Shown in pieces: positions 1 through 8,319 of a DNA stretch of 64,000 nt. The position numbers were made by a program, and so were the translations under genes. This DNA comes from Streptomyces sp. QL37 (GTDB taxonomy: Bacteria > Actinomycetota > Actinomycetes > Streptomycetales > Streptomycetaceae): NCBI RefSeq assembly GCF_002941025.1, contig NZ_PTJS01000001.1, positions 4,779,472-4,843,471 of the forward strand, in the 5' to 3' direction. Under the pieces are notes generated by a model. It saw only the letters and a program-made list of their open reading frames with translations. It was not told the origin of the DNA and ran no database searches. Each line of letters begins with the position of its first letter. The stretch's first letter is position 1.

Positions 1-312
1 GAGGGCCTCCGCCGGTCCGTACTCCGCCGCGAGGGCGGGCGCGGCGTCGGCGCAGGCGTCGACCTCGTGGCGGAAGACCGCGGCGATGAGGTCGGAGCGT
101 TGCGGGAAGTGCCGGTAGAGCGTGCCGGCTCCCACGCCCGCCTTCGCGGTGATCTGGCGTACGGGCGCGTCCACTCCCGAGGTGAGGAACACCTCCGCCG
201 CCGCCGTGAGGAGGGCATCGGTGTTGCGCCGTACGTCGGAGCGCACCCGCTTCGCCGGGGGCTGCCCGGCGTCGGTGCCGGCTTCGGCCTTCCGGATCGT
301 GTCCTCGCGCAC
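1..312 (-). CDS. TetR-family regulator, N-terminal part (cut by window edge)
   Basis: About 104 N-terminal residues of a TetR-type DNA-binding repressor; the ligand-binding C-terminus lies outside the window. The helix-turn-helix covers roughly residues 30-75 and includes the family pattern VGAGTLYRHFP followed by a basic/acidic stretch. I chose GTG at 312 because GGGGGAGC lies just upstream; the ATG at 329 is out of frame. A perfect dyad (328-348) sits 16 nt upstream of the start, consistent with autoregulation. The regulated target is unknown, since only the 3' end of a convergent gene is adjacent. Confidence 0.85.
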   Translation of the reverse strand, partial: MREDTIRKAEAGTDAGQPPAKRVRSDVRRNTDALLTAAAEVFLTSGVDAPVRQITAKAGVGAGTLYRHFPQRSDLIAAVFRHEVDACADAAPALAAEYGPAEAL

Positions 313-327
313 GATGCTCCCCCTGCC

Positions 328-348
328 ATACGGAAGGCTGTTCCGTAT
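328..348. promoter_or_regulatory. TetR-type operator, perfect inverted repeat
   Basis: ATACGGAA, a 5-nt spacer, then TTCCGTAT: 8-bp perfect arms. A further partial copy of the half-site (TTCCGT) lies at about 365-370. Position just upstream of the TetR start makes autorepression the likely role; this is inference from position and symmetry. Confidence 0.6.
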
Positions 349-509
349 TGTCGTCTGAACGTTGTTCCGTTTACGCACCCTAATGCCCGCGCCCTGGGTC
401 GGCCAAGGGGCGACGGGCCCCACCGCGATGCCGCGCGCCGGGCCGGGCGTGGACCGAGGTCGGCGCGTGCTGCCTGGGCGCGGTGGTGTCCGGTGCTGTG
501 GGGTCCCGG

Positions 510-1595
510 TCACGGCGAGTCCGCGGGACCGTCCGGGCCCGCTGCCGCCCGGCCGCGGCCGTACTCCGCGAGTGCGTGGAAGGCCGCCTTCGGCTCCCAT
601 GGAAGGCCCGGGAACGCGGTGCCCGTCCGGCCGTCGGTGAGGACCCTGACCACGCCGAAGGACGCCTTGTCGAAGTCGAGGTCGAGGTCGAGGTCGTCGG
701 TCCCGGTCCCGGTCGTTCCGGCGTCGGGCAGGTCGTAGCGGGCGAACGTGTAGACGAAGGCCGCCTCGATGCCGGAGTCGTCGAAGACTCCGAGGAGCTC
801 GCGTACGTAGTCGGCCTGCTCCTGCTCGTCCCGGACCACCGGGCGGGTGAAGCGTGCGGGGCGCGCCCTGTCGTCCCACTCGACGACCTCGTCGGCCCGG
901 CTCGCGACGGCGGCGCCGCCCCTGAAGGGTGCGCAGCCGAACTCCGTGACCGCCGCAGGCCTGCCGTGCGAGGTCAGGGCCCGTAGCCCGTCCGCCAGTC
1001 GGTCCGCGTTCCCCGCGTCGCGGTAGCCGGCGTCGGTGGCGACCAGGTCGAAAGGTGTCCAGTCGACGCCCTCGAAGGGGAGCGAGGCGTACCCGACCCT
1101 GCCGCCGAACTCCGCCCGCACGGCGGTGACCGCGGTGCCGAGGAAGGCGTTGATCCGGGCGGACAGGGCAGGGAGGGTGGCCCGCAGCCGTTGCGGGTCG
1201 GAGAGGACGGCGACCCGGTCGGCCAGGGTGTCGCCGGGGAGGAAACCGTCGGTGAAGAGGGAGATCTCCGACCCGGTGAAGAAGACCACCTCGGCGCCGT
1301 TCCGCCGCAGCTTCTCCGCGCGGGCGGCGCTGTCGGTGAGGAGGTCGAGGAGTTCGTCCTGGGTGAGTGCGTTGGTGAACGGGCAGTACCAGACGGCGAG
1401 TCCGGCCTCGGCCGCCAGCCGGGCGGCCGTCTCCAGGCGGTCGCGGTCGCCGCCGGTGACGCGGACGGCGTCGCAGCGCAGCTCGTCGCGGATGATCTCC
1501 ATCTCGCGGCGCACGACGGCCGGGTCGAAGGGCTCACGGGTGGTGGTTCCCGCGCTGGTGAAGCCGGTGTCGAAGTTGATTCCGAAGGTGCGCAC
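510..1595 (-). CDS. TIM-barrel glycosidase-like protein
   Basis: A 361-residue protein without a signal peptide, resembling the TIM-barrel proteins of actinomycetes often misnamed 'abortive infection protein'. The start of the fold (RTFGINFDTGF), a mid-protein FFTGSEISLF and a late AVTEFGCAPF fit clan-A glycoside hydrolases, where two glutamates at strands 4 and 7 act as acid/base and nucleophile; the assignment of these residues is inference. GTG at 1595 is chosen because the fold begins there. It is divergent from a TetR gene across a clear operator, so it is probably that regulator's target. Near the C-terminus a DLDLDLDF stretch comes from a hexanucleotide repeat. Substrate unknown. Confidence 0.65.
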   Translation of the reverse strand: MRTFGINFDTGFTSAGTTTREPFDPAVVRREMEIIRDELRCDAVRVTGGDRDRLETAARLAAEAGLAVWYCPFTNALTQDELLDLLTDSAARAEKLRRNGAEVVFFTGSEISLFTDGFLPGDTLADRVAVLSDPQRLRATLPALSARINAFLGTAVTAVRAEFGGRVGYASLPFEGVDWTPFDLVATDAGYRDAGNADRLADGLRALTSHGRPAAVTEFGCAPFRGGAAVASRADEVVEWDDRARPARFTRPVVRDEQEQADYVRELLGVFDDSGIEAAFVYTFARYDLPDAGTTGTGTDDLDLDLDFDKASFGVVRVLTDGRTGTAFPGLPWEPKAAFHALAEYGRGRAAAGPDGPADSP

Positions 1596-1624
1596 GGCAG
1601 GGGGCCTCTCTGTGCGTACGGAGT

Positions 1625-1645
1625 TAGGGTACTGACCGTACCCTA
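1625..1645. promoter_or_regulatory. TetR operator in divergent promoter
   Basis: TAGGGTAC, 5-nt spacer, GTACCCTA: perfect 8-bp arms centred in the 129-bp gap between the glycosidase-like gene and the divergent TetR gene. The left arm itself looks like a -10 hexamer (TAGGGT), so binding would block transcription at least one way. The 8-5-8 design matches the operator at 328-348, with a different sequence. Confidence 0.7.
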
Positions 1646-1724
1646 TGGTTTCCGGCTGTCCGGATTTGGTGTGGGCCGGCTCCGTGCCGTAGACATCGGC
1701 GTACGGGACGAGAGGGGACGACCA

Positions 1725-2360
1725 GTGCCGGAAGCCGGTGACGGGCCGAGGCGGGCCGGGGCGCCGCGGCGGCGCGGTGCGGTGCTGGAGGACGCGATCC
1801 TCCGGGCGGCGGCCGAGGTGCTGGGGGAGTCCGGGGTCGCCGGGCTGACCATGGACGAGGTGGCCCGGCGGGCGGGCACGAACAAGAACGCGATCTACCG
1901 CCGCTGGCCCGACCGCGTCGCGCTCGGCGTCGCCGCGTACCGCCGGCTGGCCGCGGCGGAGACCACGGTGCCGGACACCGGATCGCTGCGGGGCGACGCC
2001 CTGGAGCTGCTGCGGCGCGCGAACAGCACCTGGTCGTCGCCGTACGGGGAGATCCTGCGCGGTCTGATCGCGGCGGCCGGCGGAACCCCGGGGCTGCTCG
2101 CCGAACTGCGCGAGCCCGGGGCCGGCGGTGACGCCTACGAGGCCGCGTGGACGGCGGTGCTCGGCCGGGCGGTGTCCCGCGGCGAGGCCACGCCCCGGGC
2201 GTCGCACCCCCGGGTCGCGTCCGTCCCGGTGGCGCTGCTGCGCAACGAGTACATGACGCGGGGTGTCCCGGCGGTGCCGGACGCCGTCCTCGTCGAGATC
2301 GTCGACGAGATCTTCCTGCCGCTGGTCCACGGGCGGAACGCGGGCCGCGACACCGGCTGA
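1725..2360 (+). CDS. TetR-family transcriptional regulator
   Basis: A 211-residue one-component regulator. The N-terminal helix-turn-helix (about residues 20-65) contains TMDEVARRAG and NKNAIYRRWP, the recognition-helix pattern of the TetR subgroup with a TetR_C_16-like C-terminus; the rest is a helical ligand-binding domain. GTG at 1725 has AGAGGGGAC 8-10 nt upstream. It is transcribed away from the glycosidase-like gene, with the dyad 1625-1645 between them, so it likely represses both itself and that neighbour. The inducing ligand cannot be read from sequence. Confidence 0.85.
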   Translation: MPEAGDGPRRAGAPRRRGAVLEDAILRAAAEVLGESGVAGLTMDEVARRAGTNKNAIYRRWPDRVALGVAAYRRLAAAETTVPDTGSLRGDALELLRRANSTWSSPYGEILRGLIAAAGGTPGLLAELREPGAGGDAYEAAWTAVLGRAVSRGEATPRASHPRVASVPVALLRNEYMTRGVPAVPDAVLVEIVDEIFLPLVHGRNAGRDTG

Positions 2361-2442
2361 CCGCGTCCAGGTCCACGCCGTGGTGTCCGGGTGAAGAGCC
2401 GTCCCGGTCACGTACGCCGGCGCGCCTGGCAGAATCCGGCGT

Positions 2443-3309
2443 ATGGCGGACATCATCTCGCGCGACGGCACGTGGAGTTTCGACGGGGACACGGTGCGCA
2501 TCGTCCCGGGCAGCAAGGTGCACCCCGTGCGGCAGGAACTCGGCGAGCTGGCCGTCCCGTTGCACGCGGTCGCGGGGGTCTCCTTCGAGCCGGACCGCAA
2601 GGGCGGCCGTCTGCGTCTGCGGCTGCGCACCGGCGCCTGCCCCGTCCTGCGGGCCGCGGACGGCCGGCTGAAGGACGCCGCCGACCCGTACCAGCTCGTG
2701 GTGGAGAAGGACCGCACGGGCGTGGCGGAGTACCTCGTCGACGAGATACGCAACGCCCTGCTCATCGAGCAGGTGCCCGACGGGCCGGTGGACCGCTTCC
2801 TGCTGCCGGGACCTTCGCTGCCGGTGTCGGGCGGCGGCGGGGACGGCACGGCGTCCTTCGACGGGGAGACGGTCCGCCTCACCTGGAACTGGAAGGCCGA
2901 GGAGTCGAAGGCCGCGGGCGGCGCGGTCACCCTGCCGCTGCCGGAGGTGACCGGGGTGCGCTGGATGCCCGCCATCGGGCTGGAGAACGGCTCCCTGCGC
3001 TTCGACCGGGGAGGCTCCGTCTCGGCCTCGCCCGCCAAGTTCGACCCGTACTCCCTCGATCTGTGGGGGCTGTCGAAGCGGGAGTACACCGCGGTCCTGG
3101 TCGCCGCCGCCGTGCTCGTACGGATGCCGGGACCCGCCGAGCCCGCCCTCCCGCTCGAAGCCGCCCCGGCGCCCGGGCCCGCCCCGTCCGCCGACGACCA
3201 TGACGTCCTGCTGCGGCGGCTCCGCGAACTCGGCGAGCTGCGCGCGGCCGGCATCCTCACCGACGACGAGTTCGCCGTCGCGAAACAGGCCGTGCTGAAG
3301 CGGCTCTGA
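2443..3309 (+). CDS. DUF4429 and SHOCT domain protein
   Basis: A 288-residue cytoplasmic protein. Two copies of a DUF4429-like beta-rich module are visible: residues 5-105, opening with GTWSFDGDTVRIV, and 128-235, opening with GTASFDGETVRLTW. A proline/alanine linker leads to a C-terminal SHOCT helix pair (about 257-288: LRELGELRAAGILTDDEF). DUF4429 proteins are common in Streptomyces and have no settled function; SHOCT is a short oligomerisation-type module. ATG at 2443 has no Shine-Dalgarno sequence, but CAGAAT ends 7 nt before it, so a leaderless mRNA is likely. Confidence 0.85.
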   Translation: MADIISRDGTWSFDGDTVRIVPGSKVHPVRQELGELAVPLHAVAGVSFEPDRKGGRLRLRLRTGACPVLRAADGRLKDAADPYQLVVEKDRTGVAEYLVDEIRNALLIEQVPDGPVDRFLLPGPSLPVSGGGGDGTASFDGETVRLTWNWKAEESKAAGGAVTLPLPEVTGVRWMPAIGLENGSLRFDRGGSVSASPAKFDPYSLDLWGLSKREYTAVLVAAAVLVRMPGPAEPALPLEAAPAPGPAPSADDHDVLLRRLRELGELRAAGILTDDEFAVAKQAVLKRL

Positions 3310-3342
3310 CGGCAGGGGGCACGCGGGGCGACGGCCGACGGA

Positions 3343-3714
3343 TCAGCCGAGGACCTCGGCCTGCCTGGTCATCGGCCCGCCCGCGTCGCCGGTGTTGACC
3401 GTCCCGGCCGGTTCGAGCAGCAGGATGGCGGTCTCCTCCTCGGCCACCGGGCAGTGTTCCACGCCGCGGGGGACGACGAAGAGCTCGCCGGGGTCGAGCG
3501 TGACGTCGCCGTCCCGGAGCCGGATGGTCAGCCGGCCGGTGACGACCAGGAAGAGTTCGTCGGTGTCCTCGTGGGTGTGCCAGACGAACTCGCCCTTCAC
3601 CTTGGCGAGTTTCACCTCGTAGTCGTTGACGCCCGCCACGATCTTCGGTGACCAGAGCTCACTGAACTGCGCGAGCCTGTCGGCGAGTACGACGGGGACG
3701 GGAGGCGTGGACAT
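3343..3714 (-). CDS. Cupin-domain protein
   Basis: A 123-residue single-domain cupin (small beta-barrel). The first cupin motif supplies H46, H48 and E53 ([11 protein letters not shown]) and the second supplies H87 (PRGVEHCP), a complete set of four metal ligands. Such proteins are metal-dependent isomerases, dioxygenases or sugar/ligand-binding proteins; nothing here picks one. ATG at 3714 follows GGAAGGAC at good spacing. It is divergent from a TetR gene across a 342-bp gap, so that regulator may control it. Confidence 0.8.
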   Translation of the reverse strand: MSTPPVPVVLADRLAQFSELWSPKIVAGVNDYEVKLAKVKGEFVWHTHEDTDELFLVVTGRLTIRLRDGDVTLDPGELFVVPRGVEHCPVAEEETAILLLEPAGTVNTGDAGGPMTRQAEVLG

Positions 3715-4056
3715 GGGGAGTCCTTCCGGGAGGCGGTCGGCCCTGGACGGTTGCCACGGTCGTTGCGACCAGCCTGCCGCAGCCGGACTTCCCCGGTCTT
3801 GTACGTTCCTGACAGGGCGCCACGCCCGTCCGGCGCCGGGGCAGGGGGGCGTGACCCGTCGCTGCACATCTGTACGAGCGCTCACCGGTCCTGGCGGACT
3901 GTGGGCGATTTCGCGCGGCGCGGGGCGTGTCGGGCGGGACGTACCGGGACAATGGCGCACGCGCCATCCAGAGGCGCCCGAGCCCCCTCCGGCCCGCGCG
4001 ACCGCTCGACGGCGGTCGTGGGCGCCGGATGTGCGGCAGACCAAGGAGGACCCGTG
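3715..4056. other. Divergent intergenic region with a dyad
   Basis: This 342-bp gap separates the cupin gene from the divergent TetR gene. I see no convincing coding sequence. It contains ATGGCGC-AC-GCGCCAT at 3952-3967, a perfect 7-bp dyad about 90 nt before the TetR start, which could be an operator, and an AGGAGG ribosome binding site at 4044-4049. Confidence 0.5.
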
Positions 4057-4695
4057 GTGGATGTCCCGGTGGAGCAACTGACCGGCGCGGTCGACGGTGT
4101 GCGTACGCGGGCCCGTGGACAGCTCCTCGACGCAGGCCTGGAGCTGTTCGGGGTGTACGGATACGCGCAGACGTCGGAGTACGCCCTGTGTGCGACGGCC
4201 GGAGTGACGGAGGAGGTGTTCCGGAACGAGTTCGGCTCCCGGGAGGGCCTGCTGATGGCCCTGCACAACCAGATCACGACAGCCGGACTGCGGGCGTCCG
4301 AAGTGGCCCTCCTCTCCGAGGGGATGGACGACTGCCCGCTGGAGCAGCGCTTCCGGCGGCTCTTCGACGCGTACGTGTCGGCGGTGACCCGCGACCTGCG
4401 AGAGGCGCGGGTGACGTTCGTCGAGGTGCTCGGTGTGAGCCCGGCCGTGGACGCGCACTGCAAGCGGTGGCGCGACCTGTGGACCGACTTCCTGACCGGC
4501 GAGGCCGAACGCGCCGCTGTGCGCGGCGAGGTGGAGGAGCGGGACCACCGGGTCGTGGTGATGGTGATGGTGGGTACGGTCCACGAGCTCATGGCGCACC
4601 ACGCCCGCCGCCCGCGCAGGGCCCGGCCCGACGAGGTGTCGGAGGAGCTGACCAAGCTGGGACTCGCGATGCTCGGGATCGAGATGGCGGGCTGA
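4057..4695 (+). CDS. TetR-family transcriptional regulator
   Basis: A 212-residue regulator with an N-terminal TetR helix-turn-helix (about residues 15-60: [18 protein letters not shown], then a recognition helix in [15 protein letters not shown]). The recognition helix departs from the usual xxxLYYHF pattern (VFRNEF), but the overall spacing is kept. The remainder is the all-helical effector-binding domain. Start: AGGAGG at 4044-4049 suits GTG 4057 (7-nt spacing) better than GTG 4054. Divergent from the cupin gene, its most likely target. Confidence 0.8.
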   Translation: MDVPVEQLTGAVDGVRTRARGQLLDAGLELFGVYGYAQTSEYALCATAGVTEEVFRNEFGSREGLLMALHNQITTAGLRASEVALLSEGMDDCPLEQRFRRLFDAYVSAVTRDLREARVTFVEVLGVSPAVDAHCKRWRDLWTDFLTGEAERAAVRGEVEERDHRVVVMVMVGTVHELMAHHARRPRRARPDEVSEELTKLGLAMLGIEMAG

Positions 4696-4714
4696 CCCCG
4701 TCCCGGCGCACCGT

Positions 4715-5674
4715 TCAGAACCTGATGTCCGCCGCTATCGGCAGGTGGTCGCTGCCGGTGGCGGGCAGCGACCGGACGCGGGTGACGGTCGCGGACCGGG
4801 TGAGGACCTGGTCGATCCGGGCCACCGGGAACTTCGCGGGCCAGCTGAACGCGAGGCCCCGGCCCGGGGCGTCCATCAGCGAGCTCACCGGCTCCAGCCC
4901 CCGGTCGTCCAGCGTGCTGTTGAGGTCACCGAGGAGGATCACCCGGTCCAGCGGCTCGGCGGCGATGGCCTCGCCCAGGAGTGCGGCGCTCTCGTCCCGC
5001 CGGCCGGAGGTGAGCCCGGTCGCGCCGATCCGGACCGAGGGCAGGTGCGCGACGTACACGGCGACGTCGCCCCGCGGTGTACGGGCGGTGGCCCGCAGGC
5101 CCCGGTCCCAGCCCTCGCCCACGCCCTCCGGCCTGATGTCCACCAGCCGTACGCCGGTGAGGGGGTACTTCGACCAGAGGCCGACCGTGCCCTTCGTCGC
5201 GTGGTGGGGGTAGTCCGCGGCCATGGCGGCCTCGAAGGCGGGCAGGGCCGGAGCCGTCAGCTCCTCCAGGGCGACGATGCCGGCGCCCGTCCCGGCCAAC
5301 GCGCGCGCGGTGGCGGCCGGGTCGGGGTTCACATCGCTGACGTTGTGCTGGACCACCGTGAACGTGCCCTCCGGTGCCTGGCCCCAGGAGAACAGCAGAC
5401 CCCCGAAGAGCGCGGCCCAGGCGGCCACGGGCAGCAGCAGCGCCGCCGACGCCAGGAGCGAGCGGCGCAGGACCGCGGGGACCAGCAGGACGGGGACGGC
5501 CAGTCCCAGCCACGGGAGGAAGGTCTCCATCAGGCTCCCGACGTGGCCCGGGGTGTTGGGGACCAGGCCCGGGAAGACCAGCAGGACGGCCGCCAGGAGA
5601 CAGAGCAGGGCGGTCACACGGCCCCGCTTCCAGCTCCAGCCCGGCGCCCGCCCGTACCGCATCTTCTTCGTCAC
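4715..5674 (-). CDS. Endonuclease/exonuclease/phosphatase-family membrane protein
   Basis: A 319-residue protein: basic N-terminus, about three hydrophobic helices (residues ~15-95), then an EEP domain predicted outside the membrane. EEP landmarks are present in order: QHNVSD, a metal-binding glutamate in [22 protein letters not shown] and the C-terminal GSDHLPI histidine pair. EEP enzymes hydrolyse phosphodiesters (DNA, phosphoinositides, sphingomyelin); membrane-anchored actinobacterial members have no firm substrate. GTG at 5674 has GGAG nine nt upstream. The SGNH hydrolase gene lies 38 bp upstream on the same strand and may be co-transcribed. Confidence 0.8.
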   Translation of the reverse strand: MTKKMRYGRAPGWSWKRGRVTALLCLLAAVLLVFPGLVPNTPGHVGSLMETFLPWLGLAVPVLLVPAVLRRSLLASAALLLPVAAWAALFGGLLFSWGQAPEGTFTVVQHNVSDVNPDPAATARALAGTGAGIVALEELTAPALPAFEAAMAADYPHHATKGTVGLWSKYPLTGVRLVDIRPEGVGEGWDRGLRATARTPRGDVAVYVAHLPSVRIGATGLTSGRRDESAALLGEAIAAEPLDRVILLGDLNSTLDDRGLEPVSSLMDAPGRGLAFSWPAKFPVARIDQVLTRSATVTRVRSLPATGSDHLPIAADIRF

Positions 5675-5712
5675 GCGTTCATGCTCCAGCCCGCGGGGGG
5701 TGAGGATCGGGG

Positions 5713-6411
5713 TCAGGCCGCCGCCAGCGCTTCCGCGTACGGGCCGCCCACGCCCCAGGCCTGGTGCATCGCGTCGGCGAAGGCTCCGGCCAGTTTGTGT
5801 TCGCCCGTGGGGCCGGGGTGGGTGCCGTCGTAGGTGTCCGTGTGGATGTCGTAGTCCACGGGGTGCGAGGCCAGCAGGATCGGGGACGACGGGGCGTCCA
5901 GGTCGGCGACCGCCTTCGCGAGCAGCGAGTTGAAACGGTCGCACTCGGCGGCGAAGGGGGCGTCGGACTCCGCCCGTATGTTCGGGATGACGGGGAGCAG
6001 AACCAGCCTGATCCGCGGGTTGGCCGTGCGGGCCGCGGCGATGAACTCCCGGGCGTTCGCGGCCGTCTGCGTGCTGTCCGTGTAGAAGCCGAGGTCTATC
6101 AGGCCGAGCGAGACCAGCAGGACGTCGGCGCGGGCCGCCGTGACCGTGTCCGCGATGGCCGGGGCCATGTGGAGCCAGCCCTCGCCCCAGCCGGCCAGGT
6201 GCCGGCGGGCGGGCGCGGGGAAGGCCGGGTCGGCGTAGGCGTGGGAGAGCGGGGCGTTCGCCTCGGTGTCGTACAGCGCCGTACGCGGGCCGGTGATCGC
6301 GTACCCGCCGTCACCGAGGGTCGCGTCGAGGTGCTGCCACATGCGGTAGCGCCAGGTGAAGTCGCCGGAACGCCCGATGGTCATGGAGTCACCGACGAAG
6401 AGAAAACGCAT
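5713..6411 (-). CDS. SGNH/GDSL-type hydrolase
   Basis: A 232-residue cytoplasmic esterase/lipase-fold protein. Block I is at the very N-terminus (FVGDSMTIG, nucleophile serine about residue 9), and the catalytic Asp-His pair is in the C-terminal DGTHPGPTGE. No signal peptide is seen, so it probably acts inside the cell on an acyl or acetyl ester. ATG at 6411 places block I as in the family; a GTG seven codons upstream (6432) is an alternative. Its 5' end faces a divergent secreted-protein gene only 58 bp away. Confidence 0.8.
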   Translation of the reverse strand: MRFLFVGDSMTIGRSGDFTWRYRMWQHLDATLGDGGYAITGPRTALYDTEANAPLSHAYADPAFPAPARRHLAGWGEGWLHMAPAIADTVTAARADVLLVSLGLIDLGFYTDSTQTAANAREFIAAARTANPRIRLVLLPVIPNIRAESDAPFAAECDRFNSLLAKAVADLDAPSSPILLASHPVDYDIHTDTYDGTHPGPTGEHKLAGAFADAMHQAWGVGGPYAEALAAA

Positions 6412-6469
6412 GGCGACATCATGGCCGATCACCGCTCCGGCCTGCGACGTGACGGTGGACACTTGTGCC

Positions 6470-7462
6470 ATGAGATCGCTGCTGACCGCCTCCGCCGCCG
6501 CCACCCTCCTGTTCCTGACGGGGACGCAGCCCGCCGTCGCGGACGACGGGGACGGGGACGGGGCGGACCGGACCTTCACGATCGAGGACTCCCGCATCAC
6601 CGAGTCCAGCGGTCTCGCCGCCAGCCGGATCCACCCGGGGATCTACTGGACGCACAACGACAGCGATGACGGGCCGTACGTCTACGCCGTCGACTCCCGG
6701 ACCGGGAAGACCGTGGCGACGATCACCATGAAGGGCGTGGGGGAACCACGCGACGTGGAGGCGGTCTCCGTCGGGCCCGACGGGAATCTGTACGTCGGTG
6801 ACATCGGTGACAACCTCGACGGCTCCTGGGACCACGTCTGGATCTACCGCTTCCCCGAGCCCGAGCGGCTCGCGGACGCCACGGTGCGGGCGACGCAGTT
6901 CGACGTGACGTACGCGGACGGGGCGCGCAACGCCGAGGCGATGATGGTCCACCCCGAGACCGGGCGGGTCTACATCGCATCGAAGAGGGAGGGCGGCGGC
7001 GGGCTCTACGAGGGCCCGGAGAAGCTGACCGCCGGCGCGTCCAATGTCTTCAGGCGCGTGGGCGAGGTGCCGTGGGTGACGGACGGGGCGTTCTCGCCGG
7101 ACGGCAAGGAGCTGGTGCTGCGCTCCTACTTCAGCGCCCGCCGCTACGCCTTCGAGAACGGCCGGCTCGGCGCCGACCACGCGGTGAGCGTGCCGCTCCA
7201 GGGACAGTCCGAGTCGGTGACGTACACGGCGGACGGCTCGGCGATGATGTTCGGCTCCGAGGGGGAGCGGAGCGAAGTGGTGCGCGTCGAGGTGGAGGGC
7301 GGGGGCGGCGGCAGGACCTCCCCGAACGGCGGGGGCGGCGGGACGTCGTCCGAGGACGGCGGGGGGGACGGCGTCTCGAAGAAGGGCACCGCGACGGGCG
7401 GCGCCGTGGCCGTCGTCGTCATCGTGCTGGCCCTGATCGCGGCGAAGCGCCGACGGGGGTAG
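6470..7462 (+). CDS. Secreted beta-propeller-like protein with C-terminal anchor
   Basis: A 330-residue exported protein. The signal peptide is clear (MRSLLTASAAATLLFLTG, cleavage likely after PAVA near residue 24). The body contains propeller-like strands (GIYWTHNDSDD, YVYAVDSRTGKTV, DGNLYVGDIGDN, FSPDGKELVLRS). A glycine/serine-rich linker (~285-305) precedes one hydrophobic helix (AVAVVVIVLALIAA) and a basic tail KRRRG, so it is probably anchored by its C-terminus with the propeller outside. No LPXTG motif is seen. Function unknown. Confidence 0.75.
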   Translation: MRSLLTASAAATLLFLTGTQPAVADDGDGDGADRTFTIEDSRITESSGLAASRIHPGIYWTHNDSDDGPYVYAVDSRTGKTVATITMKGVGEPRDVEAVSVGPDGNLYVGDIGDNLDGSWDHVWIYRFPEPERLADATVRATQFDVTYADGARNAEAMMVHPETGRVYIASKREGGGGLYEGPEKLTAGASNVFRRVGEVPWVTDGAFSPDGKELVLRSYFSARRYAFENGRLGADHAVSVPLQGQSESVTYTADGSAMMFGSEGERSEVVRVEVEGGGGGRTSPNGGGGGTSSEDGGGDGVSKKGTATGGAVAVVVIVLALIAAKRRRG

Positions 7463-7578
7463 GAGCGAGCCGTCCGGATGCACCCCGCGGGCCCTCGAAG
7501 AAGGTCCGCAGTGGCAGAGTGGAAGACCGGCCCCCCGGAACCCCCGGGAACCCCCGCCTCACGGAGACAGATCTGTTC

Positions 7579-8247
7579 ATGCGGCTGCTGCTCATTCGCC
7601 ACGGTCAGACCCCTTCCAACGTCAAGCGTCTGCTGGACACCGCCGAGCCGGGCCCCGCCCTGACACCGCTGGGCCAGGAGCAGGCGGCGGCGCTCCCGGA
7701 CGCGCTGGCGGCGGAGAGGATCGACGCCCTCTACGCCTCCACCCTGCTCCGCACCCAGCTCACCGCGGCACCGCTGGCGGCGCGGACGGGGCTGGAGGTC
7801 CGGGTGCGGGAGGGGCTCCGGGAGCTGTCCGCCGGGGACCTCGAGATGCGCGGCGACGACCAGGCGGTCGAGACCTACATGACCACCGCCTTCGCCTGGT
7901 CGGCGGGGGACACCGGGCTCCGCATGCCGGGCGGGGAGAACGGCGTGGAGGCGCTGCGGCGTTACGACGCCGTCGTCGAGGAGGCCGCGGGCACCGGGGC
8001 CGGGACCGTGGCCATGGTCAGCCATGGCGCCGCCATCCGCATGTGGGTGGCGGCCCGGGCCACGAACGTCGACGTCGGCTTCGCCTCCGCACGCGCGCTG
8101 CGGAACACCGGGATCGTCATCCTCTCCGGTGCGCCCGGCGAGGGCTGGCGGGCGCTGCACTGGGAAGGCCGGGCGGTCGGTGCGGAGGACAGCGGCATCG
8201 GGACGACGGGCCCGGCGGGCGAGCCCGTCGACGGTGCGGAGGCCTGA
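7579..8247 (+). CDS. Histidine phosphatase family protein
   Basis: A 222-residue phosphoglycerate-mutase-like phosphatase. The catalytic RHG is at residues 7-9 (LLIRHGQTPSN), a phosphate-binding arginine follows in STLLRTQLTA, and the second histidine is in MVSHGAAIR. These enzymes form a phosphohistidine on the RHG histidine and remove phosphate from small molecules or proteins. ATG 7579 has a GGAG about 12 nt upstream. It follows the secreted-protein gene by 116 bp and is read as its own unit; substrate cannot be assigned. Confidence 0.85.
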   Translation: MRLLLIRHGQTPSNVKRLLDTAEPGPALTPLGQEQAAALPDALAAERIDALYASTLLRTQLTAAPLAARTGLEVRVREGLRELSAGDLEMRGDDQAVETYMTTAFAWSAGDTGLRMPGGENGVEALRRYDAVVEEAAGTGAGTVAMVSHGAAIRMWVAARATNVDVGFASARALRNTGIVILSGAPGEGWRALHWEGRAVGAEDSGIGTTGPAGEPVDGAEA

Positions 8248-8250
8248 GGC

Positions 8251-8298
8251 CTTTCGTCCGGATCAGGCCTCGCGAGCCCGGCACGATCCGGACGAGAG
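8251..8298. terminator. Bidirectional terminator hairpin
   Basis: An 11-bp perfect stem (TCGTCCGGATC at 8254-8264 with its complement at 8285-8295), extended by a few weaker pairs, lies between two convergent genes. It can serve both. Confidence 0.6.
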
Positions 8299-8319
8299 GA
8301 CTTGGCGGCCCGTGCGGTG

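Noticed and set aside
1624..3201. Minus-strand frame of ~525 codons opposite the TetR and DUF4429 genes
   Set aside because: Antisense shadow of two well-supported plus-strand genes; arginine/proline/glycine-rich translation typical of high-GC opposite frames.
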